A stretch of 64,000 nucleotides of DNA, taken from contig NC_061470.1 in NCBI RefSeq assembly GCF_022581195.2, positions 6,820,001 to 6,884,000 on the forward strand, written 5' to 3'. The position numbers and the translations under genes were made by a program. Every line of letters begins with the position of its first letter. Within the stretch, counting starts at the first letter, position 1. Below, one piece after another: positions 44,504 to 54,850 of the stretch. The notes below the pieces were generated by a model. The model worked only from the letters and a program-made list of their open reading frames with translations, had not been told where the DNA came from and ran no database searches. This DNA is from Helicoverpa zea (taxonomy: Eukaryota; Arthropoda; Insecta; Lepidoptera; Noctuidae).

Positions 44504-45402
44504 TTTTTTGAGTTTGGGTCTGTAATTTTAGGCACTCCTTTGACGTATTTGATTATCAAGCTCTTGTTTCCTTCCTCGTGTTCTTTTTTGAGTTTTTCTT
44601 GCAGACCTTTGAGGTATTTTTTCTGCTGAGGTGTTTGATCGGAGTAAATTTTGAGATTATCATCTTGCAGCGTATTTTTCTTGCGCAACAGAGTTATTGC
44701 AGTTTCTTTAGATTTAAAACTTATTTTGATGGGACGTGTTTTCATAGGGTTGTATTTACCAAGGCGGATATATTTTTCAGGTTCTGGGCATTCAGCAACA
44801 ACCTTCTTTAGCACTTTTATGATTTGGTTTTTGTCTTTTTCCAGTCTATCGTCTTTGTTCAGTGCTGTTGGTTCAGGGATTCCAACAAGTATTATATTTT
44901 TGCTTCTATTTTCGCGATCATTTATTTCTGATATGATTGTTTCACTTACGTTGGAGGTTTGATATGCTGCAGTTGATAAAAGATTCGTGCTGTCGAGCAT
45001 TGATTGAAGCGATTCAATTTTACTTTCCAAGTAAGTATTCTTATTTTGTATGGATGTTATGTCTAGTCTCATAGCTTGTTGGACAGAAGTGAGGTTGTTA
45101 ATTGTTGATTTTATGTCACTCACCTGTGTTTTAATAGCAGATAAGTCTTCTGAAGTTTTTTCAATAAATTCTTTTTGGTTCGTATTGATAGTGTTTAACG
45201 TAGCCATCATTTGTGTCATTTGGTTCCGCAACGCACCGAGTTCATCTGTTATGAGATTGTCTTCATGCTTTCGCTTAGGCCGGAAAGTTACTTTAGACGA
45301 ATCTGAAGCTTCTACTTGCGAGCCAACACTTGTTAAATTCGGTTGCGAGTCACAACGTACTACGCTCAGGCCACTTCCAGTCGGGGAGCGTGCTGCATTC
45401 AT
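44491..45402 (-). CDS. LINE ORF1 protein (RNA-binding, coiled coil)
   Basis: 303 residues, starting at ATG 45402-45400. A Ser-rich N-terminus with a basic patch (FRPKRKHED) is followed by a long heptad-like helix (about residues 50-150: LGALRNQMTQMM, IKTQVSDIKSTINNL, YLESKIESLQSML) that should form a coiled coil. Next comes an RRM-like part (SKNIILVGIPE, KYIRLGKYNP, RPIKISF) and a Lys-rich C-terminal region (KYLKGLQEKLKKEHEEG). ORF1 proteins of this class bind the element RNA as multimers. The last five codons contain an A_AAA_AAC heptamer where ORF2 overlaps. Confidence 0.85.
   Translation of the reverse strand: MNAARSPTGSGLSVVRCDSQPNLTSVGSQVEASDSSKVTFRPKRKHEDNLITDELGALRNQMTQMMATLNTINTNQKEFIEKTSEDLSAIKTQVSDIKSTINNLTSVQQAMRLDITSIQNKNTYLESKIESLQSMLDSTNLLSTAAYQTSNVSETIISEINDRENRSKNIILVGIPEPTALNKDDRLEKDKNQIIKVLKKVVAECPEPEKYIRLGKYNPMKTRPIKISFKSKETAITLLRKKNTLQDDNLKIYSDQTPQQKKYLKGLQEKLKKEHEEGNKSLIIKYVKGVPKITDPNSKNYDH
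44503..44509 (-). promoter_or_regulatory. Candidate -1 ribosomal frameshift slippery heptamer A_AAA_AAC
   Basis: In the ORF1 reading frame the codons are TCA AAA AAC TAC GAC CAT TAA, so A|AAA|AAC is positioned exactly as X_XXY_YYZ requires. After a -1 slip the next codons are CTA CGA CCA TTA AAT, which continue into ORF2. The two frames overlap by about 37 nt. No pseudoknot has been modelled. Confidence 0.6.
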
Positions 45403-45988
45403 GTTGATCTATGTAGGGGGTCTTCTGACGTATGATGCAGTTCGCAAAGGATAAAAAATAAAGAGCCTGTCTCTTTTACCCGAGGTGGTGAGGGGCGGGT
45501 TATTCCGTGCGCGTTCTTATGGTGCTTCGGTGACAAACGTCGTAATGATTCGCAGAATGAGTATTGTTTTTTGGCACTTAATTCACTAGTTTTAGAATTC
45601 AAATTCACTTGTTGGTTGATTTAAAAATTTATATTAAATTGTTTAGCGACACGTCTGCTCTGTACGCTACTCGGCGCAATACCTCTCAATACCTCGCAAT
45701 ATTTCTCCAATGTAAATACATTTACTTCATTGAGATCAAGAATACCATAATAATAAAATATGTGTATTATTGTTGTGAAATAACGACTGTATTTACAATG
45801 AAAGACAACCAATTAAAATGTAACGCATCAAAAACTGAAGCCTTTTATTAATACATACATTTTTATTCGGTTGGATAATTTCGTTGTCATGAGCAAAATA
45901 CCTTTTTATTTGTTTAACAAAAGCACGCTCAAAGAATCATGAAATAAAAACGACGTTATAAATGAGACAAAACATTTGACAGTCTAAC

Positions 45989-46169
45989 AGCCAGTTTCTT
46001 CATCAAAAGTAATGCCCAAGTAATGTCATAAAGTAAAAGTATCGGTCAAATTTTTTCACGATATTAACTATCAGATTTGCTATTACTTTAGCCTTGAAAA
46101 AACGAATTGGACCGTTACTTTTACTTTATGACATTACTTTGGCTTTTACTTTTGATGAAGAAAATGGCT
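45989..46169. repeat. Foldback MITE (TTTCTTCATCAAAAGTAA), copy 1
   Basis: About 65-bp imperfect inverted arms: CCAGTTTCTTCATCAAAAGT..ATGTCATAAAGTAAAAGT on the left and its complement on the right, with a short centre. A second copy is at 47782-47952. No coding capacity. Confidence 0.85.
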
Positions 46170-46604
46170 CTAAGAAATTTAAAAAATGCCGTGAGACCGA
46201 TCAGTTTTTTACAGCGGTAATACAATTCATGAGATTAGGAAATAGTATATTTTAGCTGAACATAAACTTTCCACGTCAAACATTACATACCAGTAATCAT
46301 AATATTATACCTACATGATGTATGAGCTTATAAAATCAATATAACCTTTGAATAATAAGCACACGTCTAAAGGTGACACAAAAGGCCGCGAGCATCAATT
46401 TATAATAAAAAAACCTTGTCTCTTAAATAATAACATTCATAAATACTTTGTTAGAAAAACCATTTTCATTCCGACGGCTGAAACAAAGGGTTTGAGAACA
46501 CACACCCCTATGTTTAGCTGAGTATCTAGACACACGGCAGTGTGTCCGCCAAGTTCGAGCAAAAAAAGCGACACACCGGCCGTGGGTTATATTACACGAA
46601 CCAT

Positions 46605-47165
46605 TTCGGGCCAAATTCGACCCCCCTGTAACTCAAAATCTATTTTATTTACGCATATCAAATTTCTAGTATCTATTGAGACCCCCTCACTTATCTAAAA
46701 TACAAAATTTCATTAATATACCTATTGTAGGTCTTGAGATATTGACGTCAGAAAATCGCTATTTTTACTATACACTCACTGACTGACTGATTCACTGACT
46801 CACTCATCAAAAACCTAGACCACTTCCAATGGTCGTATTGACTTGAAATTTGGCATGGAGGTAGGTCTTTATGTCAAGGTAAAGGGAAAAATCTGAAAAT
46901 GGCCAAGTGTGAGTCGGTTTCAAAATAATGAAGGTGTTTTATACCCGGTGTAAATTTATACCCCTAAGGAACTAAAACGAACTAAATTTATCTATATTTA
47001 TATAATATATCTTCGAATGGTTTGTATTTAGTTTAGTTAGAGGTAAAATAGTGTAGTTAGAAGTAAAATAAAAATCTGAAAACGGCCAAGTGTGAATCAC
47101 TTTCGAAAATAACGAATGTGTAACTTTGATCCACGAACATAATATATGATAACATGTCATGTCAG
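46605..47165 (+). repeat. Interspersed repeat with CTGACTGACTGA block
   Basis: Contains GACCCCCCTGTAACTCAAAA, GACTGACTGATTCACTGACT and GGCCAAGTGTGAGTCGGTTT, with GGCCAAGTGTGAATCACTTT again at 47085. I know this pattern from many lepidopteran intergenic regions. Class not resolved. Confidence 0.55.
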
Positions 47166-47327
47166 TCAGTTGGTAAATCTAGTCCATTTAGTTAATCTAG
47201 TTCATTTCTTTGTAAGAAACATAGTGCATATTAAAAAATCTAAAAGATAGTATAAATGAGACATTCCTTTAACTAACTTCATCATAAGAAAAAAATAAAA
47301 TAAACAACCTTACAAAAATAAATGAAA

Positions 47328-47693
47328 TCCCACCCAAAACAAAAATGTGAAAGACTGCCAAGTTCGATAATATGGGAATGCTTCGCCTATAAAAGAAGTG
47401 AGATCTGAGTAAGTACCAAGTTCCATACACATACCTCAGTTAAAAATAGTTACTTTTTAATGATGTTACTTGGCAAGTTTTAATAGAAAATTAAATACTT
47501 GATTCATTGCGTTTAGTAGGTTTATAACAAGGTGTATGAAAACTTTCCAAGTAACATCATTAAAAAGTAACTATTTTTAACTGAGGTATGTGTATGGAAC
47601 TTGGTACTTATTCAGATCTCACTTCTTTTATAGGCGAAGCATTCCGATATTATCGAACTTGGCAGTCTTTCACATTTTTGTTTTGGGTGGGAT
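47328..47693. repeat. Long foldback element, 155-bp arms
   Basis: The left arm (47328-47482, ATCCCACCCAAAACAAAAAT...) and right arm (47539-47693) are inverted copies with only a few mismatches (for example near GAGATCTGA, GATAATATGGGAATG and GTTACTTGG). They are separated by 56 bp. A transcript across it would fold into a hairpin of about 155 bp. Confidence 0.88.
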
Positions 47694-47781
47694 ACTATAT
47701 AAGGCTTGGCGCAAACGAGCCACTGGCCTTAGCCACTGATTGCAGGCGACAAGCTGCACACATGATTTTAATCTCTAACAG

Positions 47782-47952
47782 CCAGTTTCTTCATCAAAAG
47801 TAAAAGCCAAAGTAATGTCACAAAGTAAAAGTAACGGTCAAATTCGTTTTTTCAAGACTAAAGTAACAGCAAAACTAATAGATAAAACGAATTTGACCGT
47901 TACTTTTACTTTATGACATTACTTTGGCTTTTATTTTCGATGAAGAAACTGG
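47782..47952. repeat. Foldback MITE (TTTCTTCATCAAAAGTAA), copy 2
   Basis: Same family as 45989-46169; arms are better preserved here (AGTAACGGTCAAATTCGTTT / AAACGAATTTGACCGTTACT). The two copies bracket the 366-bp foldback element. Confidence 0.85.
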
Positions 47953-48105
47953 TTGTAAGTATTTAACTGAAGAACTTATTACACACTGACACTATACAAG
48001 AAGTGAGAATTTAAAATATACATATTTATATTGATTATCCTTGCTACTTAGGACTCGTAGTAGCCACTGAAATCTTGGGTTCAGTGTCTATCCACCAGTG
48101 CCAGA

Positions 48106-48249
48106 GTACGGGATTGTTCGAAAGAGTTACCGCGGACCTGGTACAAGAAAGGCTTAAGAAGGAGCATGATAGGTTTTTGTCAGTAAGAGTCTGACACTCC
48201 CTCACGCTGCACACACAGCGGAGGAAATGACCCCATGATGATTTCCCAT
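48106..48249 (+). mobile_element. R1-clade LINE 3' end fragment
   Basis: Matches the end of the element at 15934-16572 (GGATTGTTCGAAAGAGTTAC, GTCAGTAAGAGTCTGACACT, ATGATGATTTCC). It is truncated to about 144 bp and abuts the repeat at 48250 without a clear poly(A). Confidence 0.75.
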
Positions 48250-48547
48250 AAAAAACCGGCCAAGTGCGAATCGAACTCGCGCACGAAGGGTTCCTTGCCA
48301 GAGCAAAAATGAGCAAAATAATCACGTTTGTTGTATGGGAACCCCCCAAAATATTTATTTTATTCTAGTTTTCAGTATTTGTTGTTATGGCGGCAACAGA
48401 AATACATCATCTGTGAAAATTTCAGCTTTCTAACAATTACGGTTCATGAGATACAGCCTGGTGACAGACGGACGGACGGACGGACGAACAGAGGAGCGAA
48501 AACAAAAGGGTCCCGTTTTACCCATTGGGTACGGAACCCTAAAAAAA
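48250..48547 (+). repeat. GGCCAAGTGCGAATCG / GGGTTCC interspersed repeat
   Basis: A-run then CCGGCCAAGTGCGAATCGAA, a (GACG)n run at 48470-48486, ending GGGTACGGAACCCTAAAAAA. Its centre (ATTTATTTTATTCTAGTTTT, AATACATCATCTGTGAAAAT) matches the minus-strand copy at 22174-22473. Confidence 0.8.
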
Positions 48548-50138
48548 GAAGTGACCGTCCACTGGCGGTTGTGATCGGTGGTTCGTTTATACCGAGCCTA
48601 AGTATAGGGGTGAACACTCGTCCATACAGGATGGGGACAATAAGGGATTAATGGCACTGAGGCTTTTAACTGGATGAGCCATACCGGTCGCACATTATGT
48701 CGTTACTGCGGCCTACTGCACTTCTAGTGGACGATAGTTTTTGGGTTATTTACTATTCGTGTTCCTAAGAGTGTTGTAGTTTAATTAGTAGGTAAGTAAT
48801 TCACGAATTGTGTGTTGTGTTGGAATAGATTTTGATGGAATTTTTGTAGTGGGCACACCTATAATAAAAATTACGTTCCTATATTTTGAGGACGTCGCCT
48901 TAAATGTGGAAAGAACAAATTTTATTTTTGAAATTCGGTTTCAAGATACAACTAGAACTTTTAACTAAGTTTCTAGGAAGTAATCTATGTAAGAAAGTTT
49001 CGTTTAAACTGAATTTTCTTTAGAATTTTCCTCCTTGATCTCGTAAATAAGTATTGTATAAATTCGTTAAACGGAACTTAACATTGTAGCTAATATAAAA
49101 GGTTAAACTTAATAACACAGTTAAACCTGTAACACTAGTTAATATGGGGATTACTCGGCGTACCTCAGTTAATGAGTTCAGTTTACTTAGTTAATATTTT
49201 CACTTAAACTTCTAAAGCAGGATTTGTGACTTTTGATTAGATTGAAGATTAAAGATGTGGTGACGTTGTGCAAAGTTTATTAAGTACCTATTTGTTTTTT
49301 TTTGCTTGAACACACTATACTGGAGCGATTTGAGGATGCTGAAATAATTGCTCAAATCACTCCAGTCCCTTTTTCTAAAGATATCGATATGCGTTTTATC
49401 TAGGTGCGTGGAGTGGTTCTTACGGGGCACGGCGAAACCATTGGTGAAAGCTAGTATCACCGTAAAGTTCTGTACACTCTACCTACAAGTTTTTAAATAC
49501 TTAAGGGTTTTAGTTACACTTTGCTTTGTAATTATTAAGCAAAAAGTACCTACGCAGCGGCTCTTGTTGTTTTACCTAGATAAAAGTGACATAATATTTC
49601 GTGTACACGCTGTACATAAATTATAACTCACACTAACATCACTAAATTAGTTAAGTTTCAGGTTTGCTTGCTTTACTAACAAAAAAGGTACCTACCTATA
49701 ATATTTTAGTAAACATGTGTCATGCGCTAAAGATTTTGTCGCTATATTTTTTTAGTTTTCTAACGCGGCTTTAACCCTACTACATAACAATTAATGATTA
49801 TTATTCTCACTAAAACGAATAGTAACCTTATCAATGAAAATTTTCTTTCAAAACTGTGACCACTATCGGAAATCTAGATCAGTAGATAGATATGTATTAC
49901 CTTATTTTCTAAATAATACTGAAGACGTTGTCGTTTGACAGTTCTAGAGCAAGGCCAATAATTTACTTGGTTACAAAATACGTATGTGCTTCGACGAAAG
50001 TTGACAGATGTAGAGAAAAAATTGGTCCCTTTTTTCTATCGGAGAAAATGGTTTATCACTTAGAGAAATGGTAGGTGCCTCACCACCTTTATGCTCGGAA
50101 CATGTAAAAATTTTATTCTATACATATAATAAATCTGT
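48548..50138 (+). other. Intron-like DNA with one short hairpin
   Basis: Mostly unique AT-rich DNA. At 49319-49366 ACTGGAGCGATTTGAG pairs with CTCAAATCACTCCAGT (one mismatch, 16-nt spacer). No exon recognised. Confidence 0.5.
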
Positions 50139-50550
50139 AAAATAAATAATAGTTTAAAAAAAACTAAAAAACACGCTTTTTATAGAAAACCGAGCTAAAA
50201 AATAGCAAATAAATTTTAATGAATTTAAATTAAGAAAATAGTGTTCAAAATTTCAATGAATATAAATTAATAATAGTGTGAATACAAAAAAAATATTTAA
50301 AAAAGCGTGGGGTGCTTCACTAAATCACTCTACTCTTATCTGTCAATAAAATATTTATAACTATTGACACCATGCACCCCACGCTTTTTTAAATATTTTT
50401 TTTGTATTCACACTATTATTAATTTATATTCATTGAAATTTTGAACACTATTTTCTTAATTTAAATTCATTAAAATTTATTTGCTATTTTTTAGCTCGGT
50501 TTTCTATAAAAAGCGTGTTTTTTAGTTTTTTTTAAACTATTATTTATTTT
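50139..50550. repeat. Foldback element with 177-bp arms, no mismatch found
   Basis: The left arm 50139-50315 and right arm 50374-50550 are exact reverse complements wherever I checked, including homopolymer lengths (eight A/T, six A/T). The 58-bp loop itself contains TGTCAATA..TATTGACA. Terminal sequence of the right arm is repeated in degraded form downstream (50551-50665). Perfect arms mean very recent formation or gene conversion between arms. It has no ORF. Confidence 0.9.
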
Positions 50551-50889
50551 CTACTTTTTAGTTTGGATTATTTATAATAGCTTTTTAATTTTTTAATTAT
50601 TATTTATTTTTTACTTTGGTTTCTTTATAAAAGCGTGTTTTTTTTTTTAAACTATTATTTGTTTTGTAGAATTAAAATTCTCTTTAGTATACAAAAATTT
50701 GCCAATATTAGAGAAAACGGCTAAAGATAATTATTGGAAATAAAAATTAACAACAAGTCCTGCCTTATCGACTGTTGTTTCCTAGCTAAGCTACTAGGTG
50801 ATCTGCTGACCTACTAGTACACAAGATGGGGTGATGATAAATAAAACCTCCTCTGTGCACTGTTCTAAGCTGGTATATTAAAGTCTTAA

Positions 50890-51052
50890 GGTGTCTACAC
50901 ACCAAAGCCGCAGATGCCGGCGGCACAGCCCGGCGGCCCAACCCGCCGGCCGTATTTTGTACAATCATGCGGCATGATTGAACAAAATACGGCCGGCGGC
51001 TTGGGCCGCCGGGCTGTGCCGCCGGCATCAGCGGCTTTGGTGTGTAGACACC
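50890..51052. repeat. GC-rich palindromic MITE, about 78-bp arms and almost no loop
   Basis: GGTGTCTACACACCAAAGCC at the left end pairs with GGCTTTGGTGTGTAGACACC at the right end. The arms meet at AATCATGC|GGCATGATT. I count three mismatches per arm. The interior is strongly GC-rich (GATGCCGGCGGCACAGCCCG), unlike the AT-rich surroundings. Confidence 0.9.
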
Positions 51053-51174
51053 ATTACAAAAAAAACATTTTGTCTTAGAGTATCGCTTGTAACGAAACCA
51101 TAGCGCACATTTAAACGCGACAACGCCATCTATCGAGCGAGTAGGAAGCATTCAAATGTTAGTCGCAAACATAC

Positions 51175-51216
51175 CGCCCACCAAGGACGTTACTGAAGGA
51201 ACGTCCTTGGTGGGCG
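51175..51216. repeat. Short foldback, 17-bp perfect arms
   Basis: CGCCCACCAAGGACGTT and its exact complement are separated by 8 bp. It lies 122 bp from the GC-rich palindrome. Confidence 0.85.
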
Positions 51217-51370
51217 AAAATGAACTAAGGATGAACTATACTTAAAAACATTTGAACTACATAATTTGCACTTGTACTGTATACATTAAATTCGAACAAA
51301 ATTTACACATTATGACTCATATACAATGAATATATACATAATAAATATAACATTTTGACCTTATACTATA

Positions 51371-52330
51371 CTTCGGCCGTTCAGAGAATGCGTTCCTGAC
51401 ACCTATCAGTTAGTCACGACTAGTGATGGGCACAACATAACACTGAGTTCGTTACCGTTCCTTCAAAATGAACCGCCGCATTATTTTAAGATTATTTTCG
51501 TTTTAAATTGGCGGAATCATTTGTTTTATATTTTAGTTATTTAAGTGGAAACCAAAAAAAGGTAATATTCATATAATAAAATTGTTTTATTTATTCTTTG
51601 TTACAAGTACATTGAATTGAATGTGCGAACAGAATATTAATCAGACTCCGATTTGCTTGAGGAGGTGGTGTCTTCATCATCATCTTCGCCTACATGTATA
51701 ATTATATTATTATCAATAACAGAATCAATCCTGATATCTCGGTCTAACAAAAGCCGGGTAATCAAATAAAAACAGATCGAAAACACTTGAAAAACGTGGT
51801 CTATGCGCACGAAACGACAACGGACGACTGTTTTAGCGTCACAAAATGGCGGCCCATAACGCCATTTGGGGTTACCATTTTTAATCTAAGTATAAAAATG
51901 CGGTTTGGTCATAGTTTTATTTTTATATTTCATAAACGTTATAATTAAGTCTTATAGTCCATTATTTTCCAATTCTTAAAAAGAAAATCAAAACGTATTA
52001 TTTTATATTATAACTGTATAAGAACAGATTACGATACTTGCCTGTTATTTTTAGCACAGCACTACAAAATATAAACCGCTGACATAACCTTGTAATAGCG
52101 CAGTATAGATTTAGAAAAATATTGTTTACCAAGTTATTTGACACTCAGTTTGGCACAAAATTATAACATTCATTGATTATTGATATAATAATGTTGTTAT
52201 AATGCTCCTCAATTGTTAAAACGGTAAACAACCAGCAAAAATATTTTTATCGTAACTGCAACGCCATTGCAAAGTTACGTCGTCAGTTCAATCGCGACGT
52301 GTCAGGAACGCATTCTCTGAATGGCCGAAC
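51371..52330 (-). mobile_element. Non-autonomous DNA element, 960 bp, copy 2 (inverted twin of 11285-12242)
   Basis: The same TTCGGCCRTTCAGAGAATGC ends and the same internal order as 11285-12242, in opposite orientation, with only scattered substitutions. TATA flanks both sides (51367-51370, 52331-52334). The acidic C-terminal remnant (GEDDDEDTTSSS...) is intact here too, on the minus strand at about 51640-51690. Confidence 0.87.
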
Positions 52331-52689
52331 TATAACAAAGTTTAATTATGAATAACAATATTATCTTAAAATAATTAATATAGATATGGAAAGACAATTT
52401 AACAATATTGTGATTTTGTACATTTGATCTAAAAGTAAAGTAGTAAATATTTGTTGTATACTTACTTGATTTTAAACATATGTAAAGTGTAAATTTCTTC
52501 TAAAATAACATGCGTAAAACATAAACGGGTAAAATACATATTTTGGATGTTGGTCTCTTGATGGTTGAGGATTTGGTGCGTAACGTGACGACACGGGTGA
52601 TATTACGAATAGTTGTCACTATCCATACAAGTGGGAAGTTCTCATCAATACAAAGAATATAAGTCCAAACGAGGTATTTTACATATTCA

Positions 52690-53030
52690 GTTTATTTGTT
52701 TATTTACTCAGTTGTCGAGTTCCCTCGACTTTCTCTGGTCTCCATCATCAGGTCAGCTCCCAACCTTCACTGTTGCATAGGTTTTGTCAATACAAATAAT
52801 TTAAGCCCAAACACGAGGTTTACATATTCAGTTGTCGAGTTCCCTCGACTTTCTCTGGTCTCCATCATCAGGTCAGCTCCAAACCTTCACTGTTGCAAAG
52901 GTCTTGTCAATACAAATAATTTAAGCCCAAACACGAGGTAGTTTACATATTCATTTGTCGAGTTCCCTGGACCCTCTCTGGTCTCCATCATCAGGTCAGC
53001 TCCAAATCTTCACAGTTGAATAGTGCTTTT
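52690..53030 (+). repeat. About 120-bp tandem array, three units
   Basis: TTGTCGAGTTCCCTCGACTT with TCTCTGGTCTCCATCATCAG recurs at about 52712, 52832 and 52955; units also share AATACAAATAATTTAAGCCC. An open frame across the first two units gives a repeated peptide (YSVVEFPRLSLVS...), an effect of a repeat length divisible by three. Confidence 0.85.
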
Positions 53031-53400
53031 AGGCGTACACCTGAGTGTCAAGTTTTTACCCTATGTATGCCTACAACTTTCGAAGGTTGCCCTCGATTTC
53101 TCAGGGTTTCCATCATCAGATCCTGACCTGATGACTATGGGACCAACTGGCAGCTATTCCGAGTCGAACAAAAAAAGAATCACGTAGATCGGTCTATAAA
53201 CCTCGGAATAATCGATGTGTATGTGTAACCTCCTCCTTTTTGGGAAGTCGGTTAAAAATGGAATAATTTTATCAAATTAGTGTATTGTCATCGGTCCTCA
53301 ATAAATCTACAAAGTTTGAACGAAATCTGGCCGTTTAAAGTGGGTCAAAATCGCGCCCAAAGAAGTCGGTTACAAACATACAAACATACAGGTGAAGCTA
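53031..53400 (+). repeat. Common lepidopteran repeat fragment (CTCCTTTTTGGGAAGTCGG)
   Basis: Contains CTCGGAATAATCGATGTGTA, CCTCCTTTTTGGGAAGTCGG and CGCGCCCAAAGAAGTCGGTT, known as recurring motifs in lepidopteran repeats. It leads directly into the array flank at 53400. Confidence 0.55.
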
Positions 53401-54215
53401 ATAAAAAGCGTGTAAAAACTGTGTCTGTACATTGAATATATTTAAAAAATATTAATTGGGTGGGGTTTAGAAACAGTAATGGAGCACAAATCCAAAAAAA
53501 AAATTCTGTCTGTATGTCTGTATGTCTGTATGTCTGTATGTCTGTTTGTTTGTACACGCTAATCTTCGGAACTACTGGACGGATTTCAATGATTTTTTCT
53601 TTGTTGTATCAGTATTAAGCCTGGTCAACATATAGGCTATAATTTATCTTCGAAACTTGAAGATCTGATGCAGAACACCAACAGACCAACAAAACTATAA
53701 GAGATACCAAAATGGTGCCATAGCAAAAATTGTTTCATGTGATGAGCATTTTCAGCTGAGATAATAAATTTTAAGATCTGGAACACCTGATGTGGAACCC
53801 CAAGAGCTCAGCTTCTCTGTACCATATACAGGTATGACGTTTTAGCAAAAGTTGTTCAACTTGATAAGCACTTTCTATTGACTTATACAAATTGAAGATC
53901 TAAAACACCTGATGTGGAACTCCAGGGGCCCAGCTAGACTATAGCATATAGAGGTGTGACGTCTTAGCAAAAGTTGTTCAATCTGATAAGCACTCTCTGT
54001 TGACTTATAAAAATTGAAGATGTAAAACACCTGATGTGGAACCCCAGGAGCCCAGCTATACTATAGCATATAAAGATATGACGTTTTTGCAAAAGTGGTT
54101 CAATCTAATAAGCACTCTCTATTGACGTATATACATCGAAGATCTGGAACACCTGATGTGGAACTTCAAGAGCAATACTACACTTGAAATGTATAGAAAC
54201 GAATGTTATGAAATA
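53400..54215 (+). repeat. 122-bp tandem array, five units, with 8-bp microsatellite flank
   Basis: (GTCTGTAT)n at 53508-53544 is followed by five units, with CTGATGTGGAAC-type motifs at 53665, 53787, 53909, 54031 and 54153, exactly 122 bp apart. This is the inverted counterpart of 840-1545, with one extra unit. Confidence 0.87.
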
Positions 54216-54835
54216 GGTATGGTGACACAAAACCGATGATTATCCCTTTATACACTATAGAAATATGAACTCAAGGACAATCCCCGGTGGACGTCGTTAA
54301 AAAAAGACAATCCCCGGTTCTGTGCTATACCATTGCTAACTGTCGATGAAAACTACTTGGGCTATTGTGATGGGATGCTAATGGACTAGGAATGGGGAAA
54401 CTACGGGAACTATGGCACCTGCCGATGACAATGTATTAGATACATGTAAAAATTGCAGGTGGAGACTTCGCCAGCTCACTTACTGTACAGATCAGTCACT
54501 GAATAAAACTGAATAAAGTAAGAGGGCAACAGGGACATGAGCGGCTGAAGTGTGAGAATACCTCGGCGGATTTTAAGCGCAGATTACGCGCTCCCTGTGG
54601 GTCACTTACCACGAGGCATCCTCCGAGCAGGGCTACTAACCCTGCTCTAGCGACTCCACTCTGGACGGCTAAGCCAAGCCAGAGGCTTGAGACCTACCCC
54701 CGTCATGGTTCACTCCGACCGGCCGGAGATGGGGGCAGTATACTCTCCCTGGAGAACTCAGTATGTATAGCCCCGCGGGGTAGCTACTCCCCGTCATCAG
54801 CCTCAGATGTCCTGCGGTGCTTATAGCTCATTATT
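54216..54835 (+). repeat. TTA-tail interspersed repeat, copy B (5'-truncated)
   Basis: Starts at TGACACAAAACCGATGATTA, lacking about 110 bp of the family's 5' end, and finishes GCTTATAGCTCATTATTATTG. It joins the end of the 122-bp array directly. 5' truncation supports retrotransposition. Confidence 0.8.
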
Positions 54836-54850
54836 ATTGTCGTTATTATC

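Larger units (their letters stand above)
41305..45660 (-). mobile_element. Apparently intact two-ORF LINE (CR1/Jockey-like)
   Basis: The element runs on the minus strand. A 5' leader (about 45660-45403) leads to ORF1 (45402-44491), then an overlapping ORF2 (to 41576), then a 3' UTR of about 270 bp ending near AATAAAGTGTCTTAAACCCG. Both ORFs are free of stops. End coordinates are approximate because I could not fix the target duplication (GACACGT occurs near both ends and is a weak candidate). It is the only element in the window with complete coding capacity. Confidence 0.85.

Noticed and set aside
43188..45454. Plus-strand ORFs opposite the LINE
   Set aside because: They are antisense shadows of ORF1 and ORF2.
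45399..45608. A 69-codon minus-strand ORF in the LINE leader whose TGA overlaps the ORF1 ATG (ATGA), suggesting a third coupled ORF
   Set aside because: It has no ATG: the apparent first residue is a GTG and an in-frame TAA lies just upstream, so there is no credible start for coupled translation.
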